Source: Aquimarina mycalae
GTDB taxonomy: Bacteria; Bacteroidota; Bacteroidia; Flavobacteriales; Flavobacteriaceae
Assembly: GCF_029906345.1 (NCBI RefSeq)
Contig: NZ_JARYGY010000003.1
Location: 62,001-126,000, forward strand
Direction of reading: 5' to 3'
DNA: 64,000 nucleotides
Below the pieces are notes generated by a model, which worked only from the letters and a program-made list of their open reading frames with translations, did no database searches and had not been told where the DNA came from. This document shows, in pieces, positions 8,933-17,269 of the stretch (positions are counted from its first letter, which is position 1; each line of letters begins with the position of its first letter). Made by a program: the position numbers and the translations under genes.

Positions 8933-10156
8933 CTAGCTTAATTCATAATATCCACATTTCAAGTAAGCACCTTCAGGAAAACTAATTGGATGATCAATAT
9001 CATGATATGTTTTATCTATTACATTAAAACTTCTACCGCTCATGGTAATATTCTCTTCAGAAATTTTAAAAAACTCTTCTGCAATTACTCTAGAAGAGCA
9101 AGATGCTAGCACTAAAACTCCCTTTCTAGTTACCAATTGCGCTCCAAGCTTAGCTAGTCTGGCATAACTATTTTTAGCTTTTTGTATCTCATTTTCTCTT
9201 TTAGCAAAAGATGGCGGATCAATTACTACAATATCAAATTTCTTACGTTGATTGATTAAATGTTGTAACCCTTCAAATGCATCCGCAACCATAATAGTAT
9301 GTGTACCAGAATGTTCATTTAAAGCTGCATTATGTTTAGCCATTTCTAACGCATGCTTACTGATATCAAGACTTACAACTTCCCGCGCATCACCAGCCAA
9401 AGCATGAACAGAAAATCCTCCTGCGTAAGAAAACACATCTAATACTGTCTTACCTTTAGCAAAATCCCCTACTCTTTTACGGTTATGTCTATGGTCCAAA
9501 AAATAACCAGTTTTATGTCCTTTAATTACATTTGCCGAAAATCGAACACCGTGTTCTCTAAATACTACTACTTCTTGTTCAAGTTTTCCGTAAATAACTG
9601 AGCCATCTGTTAGGTTATAGGTTTTTCCTGAAGATTGTAAAGACCTGCTTAACCTCATAATTACAGATTTACAGGCTGTTTGTTTGATTAAATGTGGAAT
9701 AACATCATTCAAGTAAGGAAACCAAATATGTGAATATAGTTTTACTACCAAAACTGTATCATATACATCCGCTATAAAACCAGGCATATGATCATTTTCA
9801 CCAAATAATAATCGGTAACTATTAGTATCTGTTTCTAATAAAGGTTTTCTTTTATCATATGCTTGTTGAATACGGTTGCCAAACCATTCATCATTAATTT
9901 GAGCAGCTTTCTTAAATTGAATTAATTTTATTCTTATTGGAGAATATGGGTCGAATAACCCAATAGCCAAAATAATGTTCTTTTTATGATCATAAACAAT
10001 CGCAAGATCACCTGCATTTCCTTTTACATTTTGTTTAGCTATACTATTTTCGAAAACCCAAGGATGCCCTTTTTTAACCATCTTTTCGCCAGCTGGTCTA
10101 AGTTTTATAGCTAATCGTTGAGTTGTAATATCTGGCACTATGTTCATAATATGCAA
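8933..10156 (-). CDS. RlmI-like 23S rRNA (cytosine-C5) methyltransferase
   Basis: SAM-dependent class I methyltransferase of the RlmI/YccW type with an N-terminal PUA domain (residues about 14-95, VKKGHPWVFENSI). The EEHD-like linker is followed by the catalytic domain: GYFLDHRHNR, the SAM loop LDVFSYAGGFSVHAL, VSLDISKHALEMA, motif IV IDPPSFAK, and ASCSSRV with the catalytic-type Cys. Length 407 is usual for the family. The start could be Met1 or Met4 (10147); nothing decides between them. No operon partner. It presumably methylates 23S rRNA in the cytoplasm; the exact base is by analogy. Confidence 0.9.
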   Translation of the reverse strand: MHIMNIVPDITTQRLAIKLRPAGEKMVKKGHPWVFENSIAKQNVKGNAGDLAIVYDHKKNIILAIGLFDPYSPIRIKLIQFKKAAQINDEWFGNRIQQAYDKRKPLLETDTNSYRLLFGENDHMPGFIADVYDTVLVVKLYSHIWFPYLNDVIPHLIKQTACKSVIMRLSRSLQSSGKTYNLTDGSVIYGKLEQEVVVFREHGVRFSANVIKGHKTGYFLDHRHNRKRVGDFAKGKTVLDVFSYAGGFSVHALAGDAREVVSLDISKHALEMAKHNAALNEHSGTHTIMVADAFEGLQHLINQRKKFDIVVIDPPSFAKRENEIQKAKNSYARLAKLGAQLVTRKGVLVLASCSSRVIAEEFFKISEENITMSGRSFNVIDKTYHDIDHPISFPEGAYLKCGYYELS

Positions 10157-10401
10157 GATTAATAATATTTTTCAGCTTATTACAACATATAGTAAATAAA
10201 AACGGGACTGCTATTAACAATCCCGTATGTACCAAAACTTTTAAGTGTGCTAACCTAATTAATACCAATACATTGATTAAACTTCCCAATACACTCAATA
10301 GCTGATGTTTAGATTTTAAGAGATTTTTACATGCAATATAACATTGGTTAATGAAAATAGAATTTCATACAAAGCTTGGTGATGCAATAAAAGTATGACA
10401 T

Positions 10402-10572
10402 TTATTCAACTTTTACCTGCGTGTAAACCTCAAAAAAAGTACTATAAATCGCTTGTTGAGAGTACAAAAAAGTAAAAGCGCTCATCCCAAGGTGTATCAG
10501 GATAAACGCCCAAAAAGTATTGTTCGAACTTGTAGTTGTTTGTAAAGAAAATCTCGTTTTTTGATCGTTAGA
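10402..10572 (-). pseudogene. Start-less reading frame for a small membrane-like peptide
   Basis: On the minus strand a frame runs 56 codons from just after a TAA (10575-10573) to TAA at 10404-10402. It contains a hydrophobic centre (NTFWAFILIHLGMSAF) and a polar tail ending TQVKVE. There is no ATG, GTG or TTG before the hydrophobic part, so it may be a decayed small gene. The repeat at 10601-10640, read in the matching frame, gives FILILLGIDAF, similar to FILIHLGMSAF here. It could equally be chance translation of a repeat. Confidence 0.3.
10483..10520. repeat. Diverged direct repeat, copy 1
   Basis: Contains CCCAAGGTGTATCAGGATAA, closely matching copy 2 at 10601-10640 over about 25 bases, with a further AGTATT match at the right side of each copy. 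The copies are about 120 bases apart. Confidence 0.6.
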
Positions 10573-10600
10573 TTACCTTATCATACCTTTTAGTTAAAAG

Positions 10601-10640
10601 CATCAATCCCAAGAAGTATCAGGATAAACCCTCTTTTCAG
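10601..10640. repeat. Diverged direct repeat, copy 2
   Basis: Contains CCCAAGAAGTATCAGGATAA, matching copy 1 except for the three-base block after CCCAAG and the region after GATAAAC. It stands in a region without a supported gene. Confidence 0.6.
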
Positions 10641-11034
10641 TATTTTAGCAAATCATATATCTATCGTAAATTGATATTGTTGATTTCTCTACTGCTTACA
10701 CTTACTAGACGCATGTACCTATATTTTGTTACAGATTTATTTTATTTTTTTTAAAATTAAATTACTTAAAACTAGCCGTATACCATTTATAATAGGGGTT
10801 TCAAGAGTATAAAATATATTAAAAAAAATGTGATATTTAAATAAATCATATATTCAAAAGTTAATAACAGATAACATTTCGTAGCATTTTAACTTGGTAT
10901 TTATGTATTATTATAACGATATATCTAGTTCATTAAGTAAGATTTTATCCTTTGCATTATGAAATAATATCTTTAATATATAATAGACCATATCTAAACC
11001 ATTTTGTTTTAAATAAATCATAAAATCACATTTA

Positions 11035-11062
11035 ATACATATTTATAAAATTAAATATGTAT
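11035..11062. promoter_or_regulatory. Palindromic operator candidate before the ArsR-type gene
   Basis: ATACATATTTA and TAAATATGTAT are perfectly complementary 11-bp arms around TAAAAT. The right arm overlaps the -7 box. The 22 bases ACATATTTATAAAATTAAATAT recur exactly at 11397-11418 before the SDR gene. The position fits autorepression and co-regulation by the winged-helix protein encoded next door, as is usual for ArsR-family repressors. Confidence 0.6.
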
Positions 11063-11067
11063 ATTTG
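11060..11067 (+). promoter_or_regulatory. Candidate -7 box (TATATTTG)
   Basis: TATATTTG matches TAnnTTTG exactly and ends 4 bases before the GTG start at 11072, so transcription would begin at or near the start codon. No good -33 TTTG lies at the usual distance. Confidence 0.45.
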
Positions 11068-11071
11068 AACT

Positions 11072-11383
11072 GTGAATAAAGACAAAATCTTAGAAATTAA
11101 TAAAGCGCTTGGCAATGCCACTCGATTGGATATTTTAAAATGGTTAAAAGATCCTGCATCAAATTTTCCTCCTCATTCTGAACTAGGTCACTTTGATTTC
11201 GGAGTATGCGGGCAATATATTAAAGATAAGTCTGGATTATCACAACCAACTATTTCACATTATTTAGCAATTATGAATAAAGCAGGTTTACTTACACCAA
11301 CAAGGCATGGTAAATGGACCTATTTTAAAAGAAATGAACAAACTATACAAGAATATATTAAGCAAATAACGGACAGTCTATAA
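11072..11383 (+). CDS. ArsR-family winged-helix transcriptional regulator
   Basis: 103-residue DNA-binding protein. The N-terminus EINKALGNATRLDILKWLKDP is the characteristic opening of ArsR/SmtB-type regulators, and the recognition helix region is KSGLSQPTISHYLAIMNKAGLL, followed by the wing TPTRHGKWTYFKRNE. No paired metal-binding Cys motif (ELCVCDL) is present; a single Cys occurs in FGVCGQYI, so a metal sensor is unlikely. The GTG start is chosen because the family begins only a few residues before this motif and no upstream start is in frame. It is followed by SDR and PhzF genes and preceded by a palindrome it may bind. Confidence 0.88.
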   Translation: MNKDKILEINKALGNATRLDILKWLKDPASNFPPHSELGHFDFGVCGQYIKDKSGLSQPTISHYLAIMNKAGLLTPTRHGKWTYFKRNEQTIQEYIKQITDSL

Positions 11384-11396
11384 AAAATTTAATACA

Positions 11397-11418
11397 ACAT
11401 ATTTATAAAATTAAATAT
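11397..11418. promoter_or_regulatory. Second copy of the palindromic operator
   Basis: An exact 22-base copy of the sequence at 11037-11058, ending 6 bases before the ATG of the SDR gene. The inner arms ATATTTA/TAAATAT are perfect; the outer extension is degenerate compared with the first site. Confidence 0.55.
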
Positions 11419-11424
11419 ATAATT

Positions 11425-12021
11425 ATGAAAATACTAATTATCGGTGCAACAGGAACTATTGGCAAAGAAATTTATGATCATTTAAAGGAAAATCATGAAG
11501 TATATGCTGCACATAGAAATAGTGACTCCTACCCTATTGATATTACAAATAAGGATTCTATAAAATCACTTTTTGATACACTCCCAAAACTTGATGCAGT
11601 TATAAATGCAGCTGGTACAGCTTCCTGGAAACACTTTTCAGATCTTAGTGAAGAAGATTACTATGTAGGTATAAAAAGTAAATTAATGGGGCAGGTTAAT
11701 CTCGTACATATCGCAAAAGATTATTTGAACGAAAATGCTGTTATCACCCTTACTACAGGGATTCTTGCAGAACACTATGAACCTAACACGACTGCACTTT
11801 CATTGGTAAATGGAGCCATCCATAGTTTTGTGAACAGTGCTGCAAAAGAATTGGAACGTGGCATACGACTCAATGTAGTTGCTCCTGGAGCAATTGCCGG
11901 AGATTTTCCAGAAGATCAAAAATTTGCAGGTTACCTACCTGTTCAAATTCAAGATGTTGTAAAAATATATGAATATACGCTCACGAGCACGAATACTGGT
12001 CAAATTCTAAAAATATACTAA
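11425..12021 (+). CDS. Atypical short-chain dehydrogenase (PRK07578-like)
   Basis: 198-residue Rossmann protein with the NAD(P)-binding loop GATGTIG, the NAAG motif at about 71-74, and NVVAPG after the substrate segment. The usual catalytic YxxxK is absent: the equivalent helix reads ALSLVNGAIHSF. As I recall, the compact bacterial SDR group to which this belongs also lacks it, so reductase chemistry is not certain. It lies 4 bases before the PhzF gene and downstream of a regulator and operator, indicating one regulated cassette. The substrate is unknown. Confidence 0.85.
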   Translation: MKILIIGATGTIGKEIYDHLKENHEVYAAHRNSDSYPIDITNKDSIKSLFDTLPKLDAVINAAGTASWKHFSDLSEEDYYVGIKSKLMGQVNLVHIAKDYLNENAVITLTTGILAEHYEPNTTALSLVNGAIHSFVNSAAKELERGIRLNVVAPGAIAGDFPEDQKFAGYLPVQIQDVVKIYEYTLTSTNTGQILKIY

Positions 12022-12025
12022 TCAA

Positions 12026-12811
12026 ATGAAAATTCCGATATATCAAATCGATGCTTTTACGCAAAAACTGTTTGGAGGAAACCCTGCAGCTATATGTCAT
12101 TTACCACATTGGTTGGATGATGAAACTTTATTAAAAATCGCTATAGAAAACAACCTTGCAGAAACAGGGTATTTTGTTAAGAAAAATGATAATTACGAGA
12201 TTCGATGGTTCATGCCATATGCAGAAATTGATTTATGCGGTCACGCTACTCTAGCCGCTGCTTATGTAATTTTTAATTATATAGATACTTCAATTGATCT
12301 AATTTCCTTTTCTTCTAAAAGCGGTATACTTAAAGCTAAAAAAGAAGCTAATGGAGCTATAACCTTAGATTTTCCTTCGCGTCCGCCAGAACCTATTGAT
12401 ATTCCTAAAGAAGTGTTTAAAGCATTTAAATCTAATCCAACACACGCTTTTTCTGGAAGAGATTTAATAATCACTGTAGCTTCTGAAGAAGAAGTCTTAA
12501 ATGAAGAACCTAAGTTAGAGTATTTAAAAGGATTACCATATTTATGTACAGTCATCACTGCTAAAGGAAATAATTCTGATTTCGTCTCAAGAGTGTTTGA
12601 TGCTAATCCTGAAATCCCTACAGAAGACCCCGTTACTGGTTCTGCTCATACTGCTTTGGTTCCGTTTTGGGCAGAAAAACTTGGTAAGAAAGAACTAAAG
12701 GCATATCAATTATCAAACCGAGGAGGTGAATTAGATTGCAAACTAGAAGGAGATCGTGTTTTTTTAAGCGGATACGCTGTTCCTTTTTTGGTTGGAGAGA
12801 TAGAAATATAA
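12026..12811 (+). CDS. PhzF-family isomerase/epimerase
   Basis: 261 residues with the two-domain PhzF fold. Typical motifs are QIDAFTQKLFGGNPAAI at the start, AETGYF with the catalytic Glu about residue 46, DLCGHATLAAA, and DPVTGSAHTAL in the second domain. PhzF isomerises dihydro-anthranilate derivatives in phenazine producers, but most family members lie outside phenazine clusters, and no other phz gene is present here. Co-occurrence with ArsR and SDR genes suggests an inducible small-molecule modification or detoxification pathway. Confidence 0.9.
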   Translation: MKIPIYQIDAFTQKLFGGNPAAICHLPHWLDDETLLKIAIENNLAETGYFVKKNDNYEIRWFMPYAEIDLCGHATLAAAYVIFNYIDTSIDLISFSSKSGILKAKKEANGAITLDFPSRPPEPIDIPKEVFKAFKSNPTHAFSGRDLIITVASEEEVLNEEPKLEYLKGLPYLCTVITAKGNNSDFVSRVFDANPEIPTEDPVTGSAHTALVPFWAEKLGKKELKAYQLSNRGGELDCKLEGDRVFLSGYAVPFLVGEIEI

Positions 12812-12820
12812 ACCCGAACA

Positions 12821-12988
12821 ATGAGTTAGAAATTTTCTTCGATAAAGTATCAATTAGCTAATAATAAAGCAAAAAACACTTTACGTCATCATACTGCAAA
12901 ATCACTTATGGTTTCTGCTGATTTTGCAGATGTTGAAAAGGTTACCAGAAGCACTAAACATGCTATTTTTTGGAAAAAATATGGGTAA
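12821..12988 (+). pseudogene. Possible remnant with stop at codon 3
   Basis: Beginning 9 bases after the PhzF stop, the frame ATG AGT TAG is followed by 52 open codons to TAA at 12988. The translation after the TAG starts KFSSIKYQLANNKAKNTL, contains SLMVSADFADVEKVTRSTK and ends FWKKYG, a polar, protein-like composition. If real, the gene is broken by the early amber codon; I recognise no family, and chance is possible for this length. Confidence 0.3.
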
Positions 12989-13014
12989 GCTTATTGTAAA
13001 AACTTAAAACTAAA

Positions 13015-14529
13015 TTACAAAAACATTTGATTGATTTTGGATCTTAGTTTTCGACCATAATCTTCCTGTAACCATTCCCTATAGTTTTTAGTACTTTTGC
13101 TTATGCAGTAAGAATATCTTCGAACTCTATATTCAATATCCTGATCTAATAATTTACTAAGAATTCTGGCATCAAATACATCTTCACTATTTTCAGCACA
13201 CATTTTTGCATGTTGTTCAATAGATTTTTCGAGTACGCTTTTACTACGTAAACCATATTTTTTAGTTTTTGCATATTCATTTTCAATATTAAAATCTATA
13301 TCGATTGAATTGCTAAACTCTTTACGGATTTCTTCAGGCATAACGTACTTAAAATTACGCTCTATCTCATCATCACTAACCAGGCTTTCATAATAGAAAT
13401 CTGGTGATTTAAAAATAGATTGCCAATCCATATCCCCACTCCATAAACCAAAACGAGCAGTATTATTTCCCATGTCAATAATTGAAAATTCTGGTTTCTT
13501 TGGTAATACCCTAGATCCCCTACCAATCATCTGAAAATATAATGTTAAGGACTTAGTTGCTCTATTAAGAATCACGGTTTCAACTGTAGGTTCATCAAAA
13601 CCTGTTGTTAATATACTCACAGAGGTAAGAATCGCATTATCAGTATGTTTAAACCACTTAAGAATATCCGATCTTTCTTGTTTACTATTTGTATTGTCTA
13701 AATGTCTTATTGGGTATCCCGCTCTCTGAAAAACATCATATACCTGTACAGAAGTATTAATTCCATTATTAAAGATTAAAGTTTTTTGTCCTTTAGATCT
13801 TTCCTCGTATGCTCTCAATAGCTTATCCTGCATTAAGGCATTTGTATATAAATCTTCAGAAGATTTCACTGTATAATCTCCATTCATTCCAATCTTAAGA
13901 GATCCTAGTCCAACGTCATACGTATATGTAACTGGTTTAGCGAGAAAACCATTTTTAATCAAAGATGCAATCGTATCTCCTACAATTAACTCATGATAAT
14001 TATCTTTCATTGGTAGTTTCATATTAGAACTTAGTGGCGTAGCTGTTACCCCTAAAATGAAACAAGAATCAAAAAAACGAAATAACTTTCTAAATGAATT
14101 ATAATGTGCTTCATCGATAATAACCATACCAACATTATCAATTTCTAATTGATCATCATTGAGTCGATTATTAAGCGTTTCTACCATTGCTACAAAACAC
14201 ATATATTCATGTTGATCCTCTAATTTCTTTACATTACTGTTAATGATTTTGTTTTTTACATTAAACTCTGTAAGCATATTAGAGGTCTGATCACATAACT
14301 CTATGCGATGTGTAAGCACAACAACTTTCTTCTGTGTTGTCTCTATATATCTTCGTACGATTTCAGAAAAAATAACAGTTTTTCCTCCTCCAGTAGGTAA
14401 TTGATATAGTAAATTGTAATTTTTAGGAAATTCTTGCAAACGTCCAAAGATTTTATCGATATCTCTGGCCTGATAGTCATAAAGTACTTTTTGCCTTTTT
14501 TTTTCTATTTCAGTGGGATTCACCCCCAT
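13015..14529 (-). CDS. SF2 DEAD/DEAH-box helicase (SSL2/RadD-like)
   Basis: 504-residue ATP-dependent helicase or translocase. Motifs in order: a Q-motif-like YDYQARDI, Walker A PTGGGKT, Ia-like VVLTHRIELCDQT, DEAH box IDEAHY, motif III GVTATP, motif V ILTTGFDEPTVE, and motif VI QMIGRGSRV. Residues after about 400 form a basic C-terminal tail without a recognisable nuclease. The shape resembles the COG1061 group (SSL2/RadD), whose members act in DNA repair or type III-like restriction. No res/mod partners are adjacent, so a stand-alone repair helicase is favoured. Confidence 0.85.
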   Translation of the reverse strand: MGVNPTEIEKKRQKVLYDYQARDIDKIFGRLQEFPKNYNLLYQLPTGGGKTVIFSEIVRRYIETTQKKVVVLTHRIELCDQTSNMLTEFNVKNKIINSNVKKLEDQHEYMCFVAMVETLNNRLNDDQLEIDNVGMVIIDEAHYNSFRKLFRFFDSCFILGVTATPLSSNMKLPMKDNYHELIVGDTIASLIKNGFLAKPVTYTYDVGLGSLKIGMNGDYTVKSSEDLYTNALMQDKLLRAYEERSKGQKTLIFNNGINTSVQVYDVFQRAGYPIRHLDNTNSKQERSDILKWFKHTDNAILTSVSILTTGFDEPTVETVILNRATKSLTLYFQMIGRGSRVLPKKPEFSIIDMGNNTARFGLWSGDMDWQSIFKSPDFYYESLVSDDEIERNFKYVMPEEIRKEFSNSIDIDFNIENEYAKTKKYGLRSKSVLEKSIEQHAKMCAENSEDVFDARILSKLLDQDIEYRVRRYSYCISKSTKNYREWLQEDYGRKLRSKINQMFL

Positions 14530-14709
14530 TTGCTTTAGATTAAAAATAAGCTACAAAATTAAGCACTTTATAAAGTTATTTACAAGAATTATCGAAATAT
14601 ATTTTGTGTATAATAATTACATTTTCTTTAAAAATGTTAATTATTCATAATATTTCTTACCACTGCTATGGTTCTCTTTATTTTTAAAACTAAAACTGAT
14701 AATTAATTA

Positions 14710-15579
14710 ATGGCCAAAATTGATAAAAATTTAGTCCCTGTTCAAACATTACTGATTCCTAAATCAGTAATGTATGTAGGTAAATTTCTAAACTTAATTT
14801 CTCCTTTTTTAGCTTCTAGATTTGGTGCTCGAATATTTCTAACTCCGTTTAAATACAAAAGACCAGAACGAGAAAGAAATATGGCAGAAGAAAGTCTTAA
14901 AGAGAAAATTAAAATTGAAAATATCAATAGAGAAGTAATCGTGTATAACTTTGGTAATTCTAATAAAAAAGTGCTGCTGGTACATGGATGGTCTGGTAGT
15001 GGAACACAACTATCAAAAATTGCAGATCAATTATTAGAAAAGGGGTTTAGTACTGTCAGTTTTGATGCTCCTGCTCATGGAGAAGCTCCTGGTAAAAGAA
15101 CTAATATGCCACATTTTATTGAAACTATTTATCAATTAGAAAAAACTCATGGCCCTTTTGAAAGCGCTATTGGTCACTCTTTAGGAGGAATGTCATTATT
15201 AAGAGCTACAAAATTTGGTCTAGGAATTAAAAAATTAGTCGTTATTGGTACAGCCAATAGTATCACCAAAATCACAAAAGATTTTACGAGAAATTTACAA
15301 TTAAGTCAGAAAACAGGACGATTAATAAAGCTATATTTTGATAAACATTACGGAGAAGACCTTGATAATTATTCTGGTGGTGTATCTGCTGCTGGAGTAA
15401 CTGTTCCTACATTGGTAGTTCATGATAAAGACGATATCGATGTGCACTATAGCGCTGCGCATGAAATTACTGAAAAACTAGCACAAGGAACATTATTAAT
15501 AACAGAAAAATTAGGACACAGAAAAATATTAGGTAATAAAGATGTTATTGATAAGATAGTTCATTTTGTTTCAGAATAA
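14710..15579 (+). CDS. Cytoplasmic alpha/beta-hydrolase
   Basis: 289 residues, no signal peptide. The HG oxyanion motif is LLVHGWSGSGTQ, the nucleophile elbow is GHSLGGMSLL, the acid is in VVHDKDDIDV, and the catalytic His is in EKLGHRKIL. All three catalytic positions are present. DAPAHGEAPGKRT between strands 3 and 4 is typical of small esterase or lipase-like hydrolases. The gene appears monocistronic. The substrate cannot be predicted. Confidence 0.85.
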   Translation: MAKIDKNLVPVQTLLIPKSVMYVGKFLNLISPFLASRFGARIFLTPFKYKRPERERNMAEESLKEKIKIENINREVIVYNFGNSNKKVLLVHGWSGSGTQLSKIADQLLEKGFSTVSFDAPAHGEAPGKRTNMPHFIETIYQLEKTHGPFESAIGHSLGGMSLLRATKFGLGIKKLVVIGTANSITKITKDFTRNLQLSQKTGRLIKLYFDKHYGEDLDNYSGGVSAAGVTVPTLVVHDKDDIDVHYSAAHEITEKLAQGTLLITEKLGHRKILGNKDVIDKIVHFVSE

Positions 15580-15646
15580 CTGTGATATATGTTATCGATT
15601 GGTGTTTTATACGACTATATAAATACTAAAATTTAATTAGAAAAAA

Positions 15647-16135
15647 ATGAAAAAATTCGTATTACTTTTCATCAGTATACTGACTATAAGTTGTGCTGGT
15701 AACGCGCAGAAAGAAACAACCCAAGAAAAGAAAGAATATAAAGTTTCAAAAACAAATAAGGAATGGAAAGAAATCCTTACCAATGAACAATATTATATTC
15801 TTAGGCAAGCAGGAACTGAAAGACCATTTTCAAGCCCTCTAAACAAGATATATGCTTCAGGTACATTTCATTGTGCAGGTTGCAATACTGCATTGTATGA
15901 AAGTGAACATAAATTTGATAGTGGTACAGGATGGCCAAGTTTTGATCGTGCAGTAAAAGGAAATGTATCTTATGACACAGATCACAAACTAGGATATGCC
16001 AGAACTGAGTTATTATGTGCTACATGTGGAGGACATTTGGGTCATGTTTTTAGTGATGGTCCAAGAGAAACTACTGGAAAAAGACATTGTATAAATGGAG
16101 ATGCATTAATTTTTGAACCAAAAAACACTAAATAA
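15647..16135 (+). CDS. msrB: Exported methionine-R-sulfoxide reductase MsrB, no resolving Cys
   Basis: Reduces methionine-R-sulfoxide in proteins. A leader with lipobox-like TISCAG (Cys at about 16) sends it to the periplasm or membrane. The two zinc CxxC pairs are CAGC and CATC, and the catalytic Cys is in RHCINGDAL near the C-terminus. The position of the resolving Cys found in many MsrBs (SGCGWPSF) is Thr here (SGTGWPSF), so recycling probably needs another cysteine or an external thiol. The stop overlaps the start of the next msrB by one base (TAATG), indicating coupled translation. Confidence 0.9.
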   Translation: MKKFVLLFISILTISCAGNAQKETTQEKKEYKVSKTNKEWKEILTNEQYYILRQAGTERPFSSPLNKIYASGTFHCAGCNTALYESEHKFDSGTGWPSFDRAVKGNVSYDTDHKLGYARTELLCATCGGHLGHVFSDGPRETTGKRHCINGDALIFEPKNTK

Positions 16136-16530
16136 TGAGCACGTATCCTTATAAAAAAACAGAAGAAGAATGGAAAAAAGAACTCACCGAGGAACAATAT
16201 AGAGTATTAAGACAAAAAGGAACTGAACGTCCTTTTACTGGTACATATAATATACATTCAGAAGATGGTACTTATAAATGTCTGGCATGCCATGTTCCAT
16301 TATTTGAAAGTACTTCCAAATTTGATTCTGGTTGTGGATGGCCTAGTTTTGATGAGTCTATAGAAGGAAGCGTAGAATATTTAAAGGATACTACCCATGG
16401 AATGATAAGAACTGAAATTTTATGTGCCAATTGTGGAAGTCATTTAGGCCACGTATTCAATGATGGACCTACTGAAACTGGTCAACGTTATTGTGTGAAC
16501 TCGGTTAGTATTGATTTTGATAAATCGTAA
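16135..16530 (+). CDS. msrB: Cytoplasmic methionine-R-sulfoxide reductase MsrB
   Basis: 131-residue second MsrB without signal peptide. Zinc ligands are CLAC and CANC, the resolving-type Cys is in SGCGWPSF and the catalytic Cys is in RYCVNSVSI, so the thioredoxin-recycled two-Cys mechanism is available. Start overlaps the preceding gene's stop. Together with the exported copy it gives the cell one MsrB on each side of the inner membrane from one transcript. The pair probably arose by tandem duplication followed by divergence. Confidence 0.93.
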   Translation: MSTYPYKKTEEEWKKELTEEQYRVLRQKGTERPFTGTYNIHSEDGTYKCLACHVPLFESTSKFDSGCGWPSFDESIEGSVEYLKDTTHGMIRTEILCANCGSHLGHVFNDGPTETGQRYCVNSVSIDFDKS

Positions 16531-16607
16531 AAAGATTTAAAATTAATATTTTTGGAACGCTTATTGATAACTACATAGAATATCAAAACAACAAATAATT
16601 ACTTGCT

Positions 16608-17078
16608 ATGAAAAAGATTTTCGCACTTTTATTTTTATCAACCTTTTTATTTACTTCTTGTGTAGATGATGATGATTTCGATACAATTGGGCTTACATTC
16701 GAATTTACTACAACGTTTAATAACGCAAATGGTTATGCAGATCGTTTCTTTTTTAATGAGAATATATTTGATTCAGACGTAGTATTAGTATATCGTTTAG
16801 AAGATGTTGATAACGGTCTTGATGTATGGGAACCATTACCTACTGCAACTATTTTATTAAATGATGTTGATGATACTACAGTACTGTATCGATTTAACTT
16901 TACTTCTGGAGATGTTGATATACTTCTCGAAAGTAATAATCCAGATTTAGTTCCTGCTGATTTAACCAATAATCAAACCTTTAGAATTGTAGTTGTTCCT
17001 GCATCTTTTGCTGAAAACACAGAAATAGATTTATTAGATTTTAAAGCGGTACAATCTGCTTTAAATCTAGAATTTTAA
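16608..17078 (+). CDS. Hypothetical lipoprotein
   Basis: 156 residues; the lipobox is LFTSC with Cys18, followed by an Asp-rich linker (VDDDDFD) as in many surface-exposed Bacteroidota lipoproteins. The mature part is acidic and strand-rich (LTFEFTTTFNN, VVLVYRLEDVDNG, TVLYRFNFTSGDVD, TFRIVVVPASF). I do not recognise a family. It lies 77 bases after the second msrB and ends before a clear terminator, so it may be read with the msrB pair. Confidence 0.75.
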   Translation: MKKIFALLFLSTFLFTSCVDDDDFDTIGLTFEFTTTFNNANGYADRFFFNENIFDSDVVLVYRLEDVDNGLDVWEPLPTATILLNDVDDTTVLYRFNFTSGDVDILLESNNPDLVPADLTNNQTFRIVVVPASFAENTEIDLLDFKAVQSALNLEF

Positions 17079-17142
17079 GAAAATATATAATTAAATTATT
17101 TATAATTGTATTCTAAAAAATTAGAATAGGACTTAAAAAATT

Positions 17143-17170
17143 AACACTATCATTACGATAGTGTTTTTTT
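17143..17170 (+). terminator. Intrinsic terminator
   Basis: AACACTATC pairs with GATAGTGTT over 9 bp around ATTAC, followed by a T-run. It closes the transcript ending with the lipoprotein at 17078. Confidence 0.85.
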
Positions 17171-17269
17171 ATGCATTTATATTCTCATAAATGTAAAAAT
17201 GGAATCCTTAAATCCTTTTTAGGTTAACCGAATTATGCGTAAATTCGTGTCTTCAAAAAATTCACATTT

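Larger units (their letters stand above)
10157..11071. other. Long gene-free region with repeat pair
   Basis: 915 bases without a convincing gene between a minus-strand methyltransferase and the ArsR-type regulator. It holds a short hairpin (ACGGGA/TCCCGT near 10203-10226), a pair of diverged direct repeats at 10483 and 10601 that share one minus-strand reading frame, and the regulator's operator and promoter at the right end. The stretch 10700-11030 is very AT-rich with nothing else identifiable. Confidence 0.6.
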
